In this document: piece after piece, positions 41,857-49,410 of the stretch
Layout of the letters: every line of letters starts with the position of its first letter
Position numbering within the stretch: the first letter of the stretch is position 1
Assembly: GCF_900105065.1 (NCBI RefSeq)
Contig: NZ_LT629749.1
Location: 1,674,001 to 1,738,000, forward strand
Direction of reading: 5' to 3'
Source of the DNA: Friedmanniella luteola
GTDB taxonomy: Bacteria; Actinomycetota; Actinomycetes; Propionibacteriales; Propionibacteriaceae
DNA length: 64,000 nucleotides
Notes under the pieces: model-generated
The model's database searches: none
What the model saw: only the letters and a program-made list of their open reading frames with translations
What the model was told of the DNA's origin: nothing
Made by a program: the position numbers and the translations under genes

Positions 41857-42885
41857 TCAGAGCCAGTCGGCCAGCTGCACCGGCTGCCGGGTCCGGGCCG
41901 ACTCGACGGAGGCGTAGGTCGTCGCCAGGCTGCCGAGGTTGTTGCGGCCGGAGATGCTCGGCTCCCGCCCCTCCTGGATGGCCGTGACGAACTCGGTCAG
42001 GCTGCCGGCCCGGTCGACCCGCGCCACCGTCGGCAGGGCCAGCGTCGCGACCTCCCCGCCCTGCCGCACCCGGACCTCGTCGGAGCGCCAGCCCTCGGGC
42101 CCGTCGCCGCGGCTGGTCCACCAGACCTCGGCATCGGCGAAGTCCATCCGCCACTCGCCGGCCCAGGTGGTGCGCAGCCCGCTGCTGACCCAGCTGGCGC
42201 GGTAGCTCGTCACCAGGTCGGGTCCGGACTCCACCAGCCCGGCTCCCTCCGACGGGCCGGAGAACAACGACCACGACGGGTCCCAGGTGCGGAGGTCCAC
42301 GGTGGTCACCTCGCGCCCCAGCACCGTCCGGATCAGGTCGAAGTGGTGGATCGACATGTCCACCAGCAGCGGCTCGTCGAGGGCGTGGTGCGGCCCGGCC
42401 ACCCCGTCGGCCCCGGAGAGCTGCCGGAAGTCCAGAACGACCGCGTGCAGGTCGCCGTAGGTCTGCTCGGCCACGATCTGCTGCACCGCCTGGACCGCGG
42501 GGAAGAAGCGGTAGTTCTGGCTGACGGCCACCGTCAGACCCTGGGCGTCCGCGAGCGCGACCAGCTCCTTCGCCTCCGCCACGCTGGGTGCGAAGGGCTT
42601 CTCGATCAGCACGTGCCGGCCCGACTCGAGGGCCGCCCGGGCCGCCGGCACGTGGCCGACCAGGCTGGCGGTGACCAGCACGGCCTCGGGGTCGGTGGCC
42701 TCGAGGGCCGCCTCGACGCTCGGGTAGCAGCGGTCGGCGGTCGTCAGGCCGGCGGCGATGGCCTGCTCCCGCGACCCGGCGAAGACGTCGGCCGTCCCGA
42801 CGACCTCCACCTCCGGGACCTGCGGGATGACGTTCTTGGCCCAGTCCCGGCCGAAGCCGCCGAGACCTACCTGGACGATGCGCAT
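41857..42885 (-). CDS. Gfo/Idh/MocA family oxidoreductase
   Basis: A 342-residue NAD(P)-dependent oxidoreductase, typically acting on sugars or inositols. The Rossmann start is MRIVQVGLGGFGRDWAKNVI, with the dinucleotide glycines. The EKPFAPSVAEAKELVALAD segment at about residue 95 is the signature lysine-proline motif. The C-terminal alpha/beta domain includes VDMSIHHFDLIRTVLG, with the catalytic histidine region. The length is normal. No transporter or sugar-kinase gene adjoins it, so the substrate is not indicated. The start is divergent from the haloalkane dehalogenase gene. Confidence 0.9.
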   Translation of the reverse strand: MRIVQVGLGGFGRDWAKNVIPQVPEVEVVGTADVFAGSREQAIAAGLTTADRCYPSVEAALEATDPEAVLVTASLVGHVPAARAALESGRHVLIEKPFAPSVAEAKELVALADAQGLTVAVSQNYRFFPAVQAVQQIVAEQTYGDLHAVVLDFRQLSGADGVAGPHHALDEPLLVDMSIHHFDLIRTVLGREVTTVDLRTWDPSWSLFSGPSEGAGLVESGPDLVTSYRASWVSSGLRTTWAGEWRMDFADAEVWWTSRGDGPEGWRSDEVRVRQGGEVATLALPTVARVDRAGSLTEFVTAIQEGREPSISGRNNLGSLATTYASVESARTRQPVQLADWL

Positions 42886-43029
42886 GCCGATCTACCTCTC
42901 CACGTGTGGTGTGCCGCCAGCACGCTATCTCCGGCCCGGGAGCTCCCTGCTGGCGGCACCTCGGTGGCAGAGTGTCGGTCCTGGGCGGCACCCGTGGGAC
43001 GGGGCCCTCGGTCGTCGTGAGGAGGACGG

Positions 43030-43905
43030 GTGCCGGACGTCGCGCTCCTCGAGGTCCCCGTGCGCGGATCGACGATGGCCTACCGCGAGGCGGGCGCCGG
43101 ACGTCCCGTCCTCCTGCTCCACGGCAACCCGACCTCGTCGTTCCTGTGGCGGCACGTCCTGCGGCGGGCCGCGGCCGGCGAGCCGGGTGCCGGCCGGTGG
43201 ATCGCGCCGGACCTGATCGGCATGGGCTCCTCCGGCAAGCCCGACCTCGCGTACACGTTCGCCGACCACGCCCTCTTCGTCGACGGCTTCATCGAGGCGC
43301 TGGGTCTGACCGACCTCGTCCTGGTGGGCCACGACTGGGGCGTCGCCCTCGCCGTCGACCGTGCTCGGCGGCACCCCGTCGTCCGAGGGCTGGCGCTGAT
43401 GGAGGGCCACCTGCGCCCGCTCCCGGGCTGGGAGGCGTTCGACGAGGGCGGCCGGCAGCTCTTCCAGCAGCTGAGGGCGCCGGGCACCGGGGAGCGGATG
43501 GTGCTGCAGGAGAACTTCTTCCTCGACACGCTGCTCCTGGCCGCCCTCCTGCGCCCCCTCGGCCCGGACGAGCTGGCGGTCTACCGCGCGCCCTACCCGG
43601 ACCCGGCAGCCCGGCGCCCGCTGCTGCAGTGGGCGCGCGCGATCCCGGTCGCCGGCGAGCCCGACGACGTGACCCGTCGGCTGACCGCGGGAGCCCAGCA
43701 CCTGGCGACCACGTCGGTCCCGACTCTGCTCCTCCACGGCGACCCCGGGGTCCTCGTCACCGCGGACACGGTGACCTGGTGGCGCCGGCACGTGCCCGCG
43801 CTCACGGTCGCCGACGTCGGCGGGCCCGCCGGTCACTTCCTCCCCGAGGACCGACCCGAGGCCGTCGCCGACGCCCTGCTGGCCTGGGTGCAGGACCTCG
43901 CGTGA
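43030..43905 (+). CDS. haloalkane dehalogenase, subfamily II-like
   Basis: A 291-residue alpha/beta hydrolase with the complete catalytic set of subfamily II haloalkane dehalogenases: the halide-stabilising Asn in LLHGNPTSSFLWR, the nucleophile Asp and second halide-binding Trp in LVGHDWGVAL, the catalytic Glu in LALMEGH and the histidine in GPAGHFLPEDRP. These enzymes replace the halogen of alkyl halides with hydroxyl. The GTG at 43030 follows GAGGAGG. Its stop overlaps the start of the methyltransferase gene by 4 bp, so the two are coupled. The natural substrate is unknown. Confidence 0.85.
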   Translation: MPDVALLEVPVRGSTMAYREAGAGRPVLLLHGNPTSSFLWRHVLRRAAAGEPGAGRWIAPDLIGMGSSGKPDLAYTFADHALFVDGFIEALGLTDLVLVGHDWGVALAVDRARRHPVVRGLALMEGHLRPLPGWEAFDEGGRQLFQQLRAPGTGERMVLQENFFLDTLLLAALLRPLGPDELAVYRAPYPDPAARRPLLQWARAIPVAGEPDDVTRRLTAGAQHLATTSVPTLLLHGDPGVLVTADTVTWWRRHVPALTVADVGGPAGHFLPEDRPEAVADALLAWVQDLA

Positions 43906-44567
43906 ACGGCCCGCCCGCCCACCGGGCCGGGGCCGTCGTGGACGGCACGGGGGAGGACCGCGCGACCGTCCTGCGTGGGGTCGGCGCGGCGTACGACACC
44001 CGGTCGGCGGAGTACGTCGCCCTGTTCGGCCGCCTCGACCAGCACCCGGCCGCCGACCGCACCCTCGTGAGCCGTTGGCGTGACGCGACGCCCGGGCGCC
44101 TGCTGGACGCCGGCTGCGGCCCCGGGACGTGGGTGGAGCTGCTGGCCGCCGGTGATCGCCAGGTCGTCGGCGTCGACCTGTCGGCGGCGTTCCTCGCGGT
44201 CGGTCGACGCCGCCGGCCCGCCACGCCGTTCCTGCAGGGCTCGCTGACGGCGCTGCCGCTGGGGGCCGGGACGATCGGCGGCGTGCTGGCCTGGTACTCG
44301 GTCATCCACACGCCGCCGGACGCCCTGCCGACGCTGCTCGCCGAGCTCGGCCGGGTCCTCCGCCCGGCCGGCAGCCTCCTGCTGGGCTTCGTCGACGGCG
44401 AACCGGGGCAGAGCTTCCCGCACGCCGTCGTCACCGCGTACTCCTGGTCGGTCGACGCCCTCGTGCCGCTGCTGGCCGAGGCGGGCCTCGAGGTGGTCGA
44501 GCACCACCAGCGCCACGACCCCGGCCACCGGCCGGGTGGGGCGTTGGTCGCGCGCCGTCCCGCGTAG
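43902..44567 (+). CDS. class I SAM-dependent methyltransferase
   Basis: A 221-residue methyltransferase. Motif I is LLDAGCGPGTWVELLA (about residue 67), followed by VVGVDLSAAFLAVGR, FLQGSLTALPLGAGTIGGVL, and YSVIHTPPDALPTLLAELGR before LRPAGSLLLGF. The GTG at 43902 overlaps the dehalogenase stop (GTGA), which fixes the start and indicates translational coupling. Coupling with a dehalogenase suggests a shared substrate route, but the methyl acceptor cannot be told. Confidence 0.85.
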   Translation: MNGPPAHRAGAVVDGTGEDRATVLRGVGAAYDTRSAEYVALFGRLDQHPAADRTLVSRWRDATPGRLLDAGCGPGTWVELLAAGDRQVVGVDLSAAFLAVGRRRRPATPFLQGSLTALPLGAGTIGGVLAWYSVIHTPPDALPTLLAELGRVLRPAGSLLLGFVDGEPGQSFPHAVVTAYSWSVDALVPLLAEAGLEVVEHHQRHDPGHRPGGALVARRPA

Positions 44568-44601
44568 CCCGGGCAGCCGGGCGGCCCGGGCGCCGGTGCG
44601 G

Positions 44602-45195
44602 TCAGCGGCGGGGGAGTGCCCGGCCGTCGGGCAGCGTGCGGCCGGCCAGCAGCGCGACCAGGGAGCCGCTGTCCGCGCGGACCGGCCGGCCGTCACCCCA
44701 GGCCCGGCCGGTGTCGGCGGCCTCGAGCCGGACGCCGGTCAGGTCGACCCCGAACCAGCGGCCCTCGGCGTCGACGAGCTGGTCGAGGACCGCGGTCACC
44801 GCCTCGGCCGGGGCCACCGCGGGCCGGCCCAGCGCGACCGTCACGTCGAGGCCGTGGATGACGGCGTGGCTCAGCGCTCCGGCCGCGCCCCCCGGCGGCT
44901 GCCACGCGTGGAGCACCGGCGACCGCAGCTGGTCGAGCAGCTCGGTTACGGGCAGCGCGGCGTCGCGGAGGGCCACGGTGTCGGAGAGCACCCCGAAGTC
45001 ACCGCCGGCCGCCGCCAGCTCGGCCCCGAACGTCGCCGGAGTCAGCCGGGCCGGCATGGTCACGTGCGCGACCACGTGTCGCACCGACCACCCTGCGCAC
45101 AGGCTCGGCGCCTCCCAGGTGCGGGCAGGGCCAGCGGTGAGGAGGTCGGCGAGTCCCTGGTAGGTCGGCGCGACCCAGGACTGGAGGTCGGTCAC
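44602..45195 (-). CDS. maleylpyruvate isomerase-like mycothiol-dependent protein
   Basis: A 197-residue protein of the mycothiol-dependent isomerase/DinB superfamily. The N-terminal metal region is PSLCAGWSVRHVVAHVTMPA (W-S-V-x2-V-x2-H), and the second ligand region is SHAVIHGLDVTVALGRP. Such proteins use mycothiol for thiol addition or isomerisation. The GTG at 45195 overlaps the stop of the AHSA1 gene by 4 bp, which sets the start. It is the last gene of a three-gene operon led by an ArsR repressor. Confidence 0.85.
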   Translation of the reverse strand: MTDLQSWVAPTYQGLADLLTAGPARTWEAPSLCAGWSVRHVVAHVTMPARLTPATFGAELAAAGGDFGVLSDTVALRDAALPVTELLDQLRSPVLHAWQPPGGAAGALSHAVIHGLDVTVALGRPAVAPAEAVTAVLDQLVDAEGRWFGVDLTGVRLEAADTGRAWGDGRPVRADSGSLVALLAGRTLPDGRALPRR

Positions 45196-45632
45196 GACCG
45201 GGCCTCCTGCCCGAGGCGGGCCAGGTGCACCTCGAGCTCGTCCAGGGAGCTGGCGAAGCCGGCGCGCGCCTCGGGGCTCCGCATCGGCTCGGGGACGGCG
45301 CGCTGGTGGATGACCACCGCGGTCCGACCGTCGCCCAGGTCCTCCAGGGTGCTGGTGGTGTGCAGCCCCGTCGCCGGCTCGACCCAGGCCAGCCGCGCGG
45401 GCGGCTCGACCACGGTGAACGTGGCCACCATCCGGTGAGCGCCGTGCTCGCCGACCATCAGGGTCTCGAAGCGGCCACCCGGCCGGAGGTCGACCACGAT
45501 GCCGTCGAGCGGCGTGGTCACGCCGCGCGGACCCCAGAACTGCGCGAGCTCGGCCGGTTCGGTGAGGCACCGCCAGACCAGCGCACGGGGCGCCCGGAAG
45601 ACCCGTCGGTGCACGAGCTCGTCGTCCCTCAC
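45192..45632 (-). CDS. SRPBCC/AHSA1 family protein
   Basis: A 146-residue protein of the AHSA1 (activator of Hsp90 ATPase homologue) branch of the SRPBCC ligand-binding fold. RRVFRAPRALVWRCLTEPAE is the first strand-helix unit, followed by FWGPRGVTTPLDGIVVDLRP, then GGRFETLMVG and WVEPATGLHTTSTLEDLGDG. In actinobacteria these proteins are very often coupled to ArsR repressors, as here. The GTG at 45632 overlaps the ArsR stop by 4 bp. They bind hydrophobic ligands; the ligand is unknown. Confidence 0.88.
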   Translation of the reverse strand: MRDDELVHRRVFRAPRALVWRCLTEPAELAQFWGPRGVTTPLDGIVVDLRPGGRFETLMVGEHGAHRMVATFTVVEPPARLAWVEPATGLHTTSTLEDLGDGRTAVVIHQRAVPEPMRSPEARAGFASSLDELEVHLARLGQEARS

Positions 45633-45973
45633 GGCTGGCCACCCTCCTGCACCCGCGTCAGGTGCGCCTCCAACCGGTCCATCCGGTCCGACCACGTGCG
45701 GCGGCTCTCCTCGATCCACGCGACCGCCGTCTCCAGGGCCGCGGGCTCCAGCCGGCACGGCCGGGTCTGCCGGTGCCGTCCCCGGCTGACCAGGCCGGAG
45801 CGCTCGAGGACGCCGATGTGCTGGGACACCGCCTGGAGGCTCATGGCGTACGGCTCCGCCAGCTCCTTCACCGTCGCCTCGCCCGTGCTCAGCCGGGCCA
45901 CGATGTCGCGCCGGGTGCGGTCGCCGAGCGCGGTGAACAGGGCGTCGAGCTGCTGGTCCTCGACGATGGGCAT
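45629..45973 (-). CDS. ArsR family repressor
   Basis: A 114-residue winged-helix repressor. QQLDALFTALGDRTRRDIVA is the first helix pair, and the recognition region is TVKELAEPYAMSLQAVSQHI followed by GVLERSGLVSRG, the wing. It lacks the metal-binding cysteine box of classical ArsR, as usual for the SRPBCC-linked type. The ATG at 45973 (MPIVEDQQL) is chosen because the alternative TTG at 45985 falls inside the operator palindrome at 45982-45997. It leads an operon of three overlapping genes and probably represses it. Confidence 0.9.
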   Translation of the reverse strand: MPIVEDQQLDALFTALGDRTRRDIVARLSTGEATVKELAEPYAMSLQAVSQHIGVLERSGLVSRGRHRQTRPCRLEPAALETAVAWIEESRRTWSDRMDRLEAHLTRVQEGGQP

Positions 45974-45981
45974 GCGCTTAT

Positions 45982-45997
45982 TCAAGCGATCACTTGA
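45982..45997. promoter_or_regulatory. probable ArsR operator
   Basis: TCAAGCGATCACTTGA is a 16-bp palindrome with one mismatched pair, centred on GATC, starting nine bases upstream of the ArsR ATG. Overlapping second symmetry (ATCACTTGAT) extends to about 45998. Its size and position fit autoregulation of the ArsR-AHSA1 operon. Confidence 0.65.
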
Positions 45998-46042
45998 TCA
46001 CGTGTCAACGGGCGCACGGGCGGGTGCCCCGGCCCGGGGCGC

Positions 46043-46471
46043 TCAGTCGTCGACGACCGCTTCGCCACGCCGCTCGAGGTCGGCCAGACCCTCCCGCATC
46101 GCGCGGAGCTGGGCGGGCGGATGGCCGACCCAGTCCACGAGCTCGCCGACCACCTTGACCGGCTCGCGGGTGCGGTAGGAGCGGGTGGGGTTGCCGGGGA
46201 ACCTCTGGTCGGTCAGGTTCGGGTCGTCCTCCAGAGCACCCTCGGGTTCCACGACGTAGATCCGGCCGGGGCCCTCACCCACGGCGAGCTCGGCGCCCCA
46301 CGTGGCGGCGTCGAGGGTGGCGGTCACGTACACGTGGCCGGCCACGCGCCCGTCACCGAAGTTCGACACCCGCCCGGGGACCAGGAGGTCGCCCACCCGC
46401 AGGTCGGCCTTGGTGCCGTGGAACAACACCCCGGACTCGTGGACCTCGAACGGGACCGGCGGCTCCGTCAC
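46043..46471 (-). CDS. arr: rifampin ADP-ribosyltransferase
   Basis: A 142-residue enzyme that transfers ADP-ribose from NAD to a hydroxyl of rifamycins and so inactivates them. Nearly every conserved block of the Arr family is present: LFHGTKADLRVGDLLVPGR, HVYVTATLDAATWGAELAVG, GRIYVVEPEG, EDDPNLTDQRFPGNPTRSYR and VVGELVDWVGH. The length is that of the known family. The GTG at 46471 has GGAGG upstream; a TTG at 46483 is the other choice. The gene stands alone. Chromosomal copies are common in actinobacteria and do not need recent transfer. Confidence 0.93.
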   Translation of the reverse strand: MTEPPVPFEVHESGVLFHGTKADLRVGDLLVPGRVSNFGDGRVAGHVYVTATLDAATWGAELAVGEGPGRIYVVEPEGALEDDPNLTDQRFPGNPTRSYRTREPVKVVGELVDWVGHPPAQLRAMREGLADLERRGEAVVDD

Positions 46472-46977
46472 GCGCACCTCCAACAGGTTGGCTCGATGCT
46501 AGCGAACCAGCGGGGGGCCGCGGTGGTCCCGGGCGGCGCCCCGTCCGGGACCGCCGACCGGGAGGACTCGCGGCTCCCGTGGGTCCGGGCGTGGTGCGGG
46601 CTCGTGGTTCGAGCTGGCCCTCCTCCGGGTCGTCGTGGAGGGTGGCCGGTGAGGGGGCCAGCAGCGTCGCGGCCGAGGCACGGGTGAGCGGCGGAGCGGA
46701 GTTGCGCGGGGCAGGGCGGGCGTCCAGCTGGCGACCCGGTTTGCTCTGGCCGACGAGCATCCGGTATCCATGCTGCAGGTCCGGGCCGACGTGGTGTGAC
46801 TACCGTCCCCGGTCTCAGGTCGGGGGCAGCACCATCACGCTTGGGGGACCTGTCCCCGACCGCGCCATCCGGGTCCGCACCGGGCCTTCCGTCGGAGGCC
46901 TCTGCCGCCGTCCGGGCCGCACCGGTGGGCCGTTCCGCCCCTGGCGCGCGGCTCCGCGGCGTGGCAGCCTCGCAGGG
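46472..46977. other. 506-bp gap, nothing recognised
   Basis: Frames on both strands are open here but Arg/Pro/Gly-rich, without recognisable motifs. A ribosome binding site in the expected place is seen only for the arr gene to the left. The gap should contain the promoters of arr (minus) and of the NTF2-like gene at 46978 (plus). No repeat copy or strong hairpin was noticed. Confidence 0.35.
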
Positions 46978-47466
46978 GTGTCGAGCTTGATCGAGCGGGC
47001 GCTGGCTCTCTGGGGCCGGCCGTCGCCACCGGACGTCGCCCTCGAGGCCTTCCGCGCCGTGTACGCCGACCCGGTGCTGGTCAACGGCGCACCGACCGCG
47101 CTGGTCGTCCTGGTCGAGCGCGCGCAGATGATGCAGGCGGCGTTCGAGGGCCTCCGGCACACCGTGCACGAGCAGGTCGAGGCGCCGGGTCGGCTGGCGT
47201 TCGCCTTCCGCCTCTCGGGCCGGCTCGTCGGACCGCTGGCCACCCCGCTCGGCGAGCTGGCCCCGACCGGTGAGCAGGTGGAGGTGGCGGGGATGGACAT
47301 CTTCGTGGTCGAGGAGGGCCGGGTCACGGCGGTGTGGGCGCTGGCCGACCACCTGACGCTCCTCATGGACGTCGGGGCCGTGACGCCCCTCCCGCCGTCG
47401 TCGTCGCCGGCCGGAGCCGGACCCGGCCGGCCGGCCGCGCCGTCCGTCCCGCACCGCGGTCCCTGA
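46978..47466 (+). CDS. NTF2-like/ester cyclase-type protein
   Basis: A 162-residue protein with the SnoaL/NTF2 fold. SSLIERALALWGRPSPPDVA and EAFRAVYADPVLVNGAPTAL form the first helices and strand. LVVLVERAQMMQAAFEGLRH with the following strand carries the typical alternating residues, and MDIFVVEEGRVTAVWALADH is the conserved late strand pair (F-x-x-E-x-G-R-V-x-x-x-W). The GTG at 46978 is in the right place for the fold. The C-terminus is a Pro/Ser-rich tail of 25 residues. The VOC gene starts 18 bp later, so they are probably cotranscribed. The substrate is unknown. Confidence 0.75.
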   Translation: MSSLIERALALWGRPSPPDVALEAFRAVYADPVLVNGAPTALVVLVERAQMMQAAFEGLRHTVHEQVEAPGRLAFAFRLSGRLVGPLATPLGELAPTGEQVEVAGMDIFVVEEGRVTAVWALADHLTLLMDVGAVTPLPPSSSPAGAGPGRPAAPSVPHRGP

Positions 47467-47484
47467 GGTCCGTAGGGTCGGCGC

Positions 47485-48222
47485 ATGGCACTGCAGCTCG
47501 TCCAGGTGGACATCAAGGCCGGGGACGACGCGTCGCTGGGCCGGTTCTGGGCCGCGGCGCTCGGCTGGGGCGTCTCCAGCGAGGGACCCGGGGTCACCAA
47601 CGTCGAGCCGGTGGGGTTCGACTGGCCGGACCCCTCCGCTGTCTGCGTCGACGTGGTCACGGTGCCGGATCCGGAGACCGTGCGCTACCGCGTGCACCTC
47701 GACCTCGCCACCACATCGGCTGCTCACCACGCGGCGCTGGTCACGCGACTGCAGGAGCTGGGCGCGACGCCCGCCGGGCCGGCCCCGGGCGGCCCGCCGC
47801 GGACGGTGCTGGCCGATCCGGAGGGCAACCTCTTCTGCGTCCTCGAGCCGCGCGCGACCGACCGGGACACCGGGCCGATCGCCGAGGTCGTCCTCGACTG
47901 CGCCGACCCGCCCGCCCTCACCCGGTTCTGGGAGGCGGCGATCGGCTGGACCGTCCACGCGGTGTCGGACGACCACGCGCTGCTGCGCTCCGCCGAGGGG
48001 GTCGGCCCGTACCTGCGCCTGCTGCGGGAGCCGCACCTGCCGAACCCGTGGAGCCGCGTCCACCTCGACCTGCGGCCCCGCCCCGGGGACGACCAGGCCG
48101 CGGAGGTGGCGCGGCTCGAGGAACTGGGGGCGGCCCTCGCCGCCGGCGGTCGGACCGGGCATCCGTGGAGGGTCATGACCGACCCGGGGGGCCAGGAGTT
48201 CTGCGTCCTCGCTCCGGCCTGA
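47485..48222 (+). CDS. VOC family protein with two glyoxalase-like domains
   Basis: A 245-residue protein made of two tandem vicinal-oxygen-chelate units. The first spans residues 1-122 (LQLVQVDIKAGDDASLGRFW, then RYRVHLDLATT and ADPEGNLFCVLEP). The second spans about 130-245 (PIAEVVLDCADPPALTRFWE, WSRVHLDLRPRPG and TDPGGQEFCVLAPA). Each has the late VHLDL and DP-x-G-x-x-F-C-V-L strands of the Glyoxalase_6 type. Such proteins bind metals or small molecules and take part in detoxification or antibiotic binding. The gene lies close behind the NTF2-like gene. Confidence 0.85.
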   Translation: MALQLVQVDIKAGDDASLGRFWAAALGWGVSSEGPGVTNVEPVGFDWPDPSAVCVDVVTVPDPETVRYRVHLDLATTSAAHHAALVTRLQELGATPAGPAPGGPPRTVLADPEGNLFCVLEPRATDRDTGPIAEVVLDCADPPALTRFWEAAIGWTVHAVSDDHALLRSAEGVGPYLRLLREPHLPNPWSRVHLDLRPRPGDDQAAEVARLEELGAALAAGGRTGHPWRVMTDPGGQEFCVLAPA

Positions 48223-48307
48223 CCCGGCCCGCTCGTCCGCCTGCGCCTCCGGCGGGCACGGCCGCGGGCGACGGGTCGCCGGTGGCGGTCGGTGCTTGGA
48301 TGGGTCG

Positions 48308-49087
48308 GTGACCCTCCGTGGACGTCCCGCCGGCGACTTCGACTACGAACGGCACGGGGCCGGTTACGCGTCCCTCCGCCGGCCGGACCCCCGGATCGCG
48401 GCCCGGGTCCACGCGGCCCTGGACCCGGCCCGGACCGTGCTCAACGTCGGGGCCGGGGCGGGGTCCTACGAGCCTGCGGACCGGTACGTGCTGGCCGTCG
48501 AGCCGTCGGCGGTGATGCGTGCCCAGCGCCCGGCGGGGGCGGCGCCGGCCCTCGACGCGGTGGCCGAGCACCTGCCGTTCGACGACGACAGCTTCGACGC
48601 CGCCCTGGCCACGATGACCGTGCACCAGTGGGCCGACGTCGACCGGGGCCTGCGCGAGCTGCGGCGGGTCAGCCGCGGGCCGGTCGTGGTGCTGACCGTC
48701 GACGCCCCGGCGCTGCAGGACTTCTGGCTGGCCGACTACATCCCCGAGGTCGTCGCGATCGAGCGGGCGCGGTTCCCGGCTCTCGACCAGGTGGTCGCCG
48801 CCCTCGGCGAGGGGAGCGCCACGGTCTCCGTCGACGTCGTGCCGGTGCCCCGGGACTGCACCGACGGGTTCGGCGAGGCGTTCTGGGCCCGCCCCGAGGC
48901 CTTCCTCCGTCCGGAGGTCCTCGCCGGCACCTCCGGTCTGGTCCTCACCGACCCGGGCGCGGTGCGGCGGGGCCTCGACCGCCTCGAGGACGACCTGCGC
49001 AGCGGCGCCTGGGACCGGACGCACGGACACCTGCGCGCCTTGGCCGAACGTGAGGGCGCCATCCGCCTCATCACCGCCCGGACCTGA
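48308..49087 (+). CDS. class I SAM-dependent methyltransferase
   Basis: A 259-residue methyltransferase. The family-typical FDYERHGAGYASLRRPDPRI starts the fold. Motif I is TVLNVGAGAGSYEPADRYVL, then VEPSAVMRAQRP, FDDDSFDAALATMTVHQWAD and LRELRRVSRGPVVVLTVD. It resembles the frameshifted methyltransferase at 3111 in general plan (a W or H near HQWAD/FHWLD). The GTG at 48308 is chosen; a TTG at 48296 is the alternative. The substrate is unknown. Confidence 0.85.
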   Translation: MTLRGRPAGDFDYERHGAGYASLRRPDPRIAARVHAALDPARTVLNVGAGAGSYEPADRYVLAVEPSAVMRAQRPAGAAPALDAVAEHLPFDDDSFDAALATMTVHQWADVDRGLRELRRVSRGPVVVLTVDAPALQDFWLADYIPEVVAIERARFPALDQVVAALGEGSATVSVDVVPVPRDCTDGFGEAFWARPEAFLRPEVLAGTSGLVLTDPGAVRRGLDRLEDDLRSGAWDRTHGHLRALAEREGAIRLITART

Positions 49088-49124
49088 GCGGGACCCTCGC
49101 TCGACGTCGGCAGGTGGCCCCGCG

Positions 49125-49320
49125 GGTAAGCCGCCGTTGCTGCGCAGCAGCTGGCCGCTGATCCAGGCGCCACGGGGGGAGAGCAGGAACCGGACGAGAT
49201 CGGCGGTGTCCCGCGGGGGCGAGCCGACCTGTGGGCTGCTGGAGCAGACCCCCGGCGCGGGTGCGGTCTCACATCCACCCCGTGTCGACCGGTCCGGGGT
49301 TGATCACGTCGGTGCGCAGG
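49125..49320 (-). pseudogene. remnant of the C-terminus of a short-chain dehydrogenase
   Basis: On the minus strand LRTDVINPGPVDTGWM matches the conserved V-N-x-I-x-P-G-P-V-x-T segment of short-chain dehydrogenases. After a frame change DTADLVRFLLSPRGAWISGQ followed by LLRSNGGL matches the family's C-terminal A-x-L-V-x-F-L-x-S-x-x-A-x-W-I-x-G-Q end. The cofactor-binding N-terminus is missing. It is a dead fragment between a methyltransferase and an MFS gene. Confidence 0.6.
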
Positions 49321-49410
49321 CGCCGATCCCGCGCGGACCACCCATCCCCGTCACCAACGCCGTCGTCGTGACCCGGCCATCCTGGCCGGGCGAGTGGTCG
49401 CGGACAGCCG

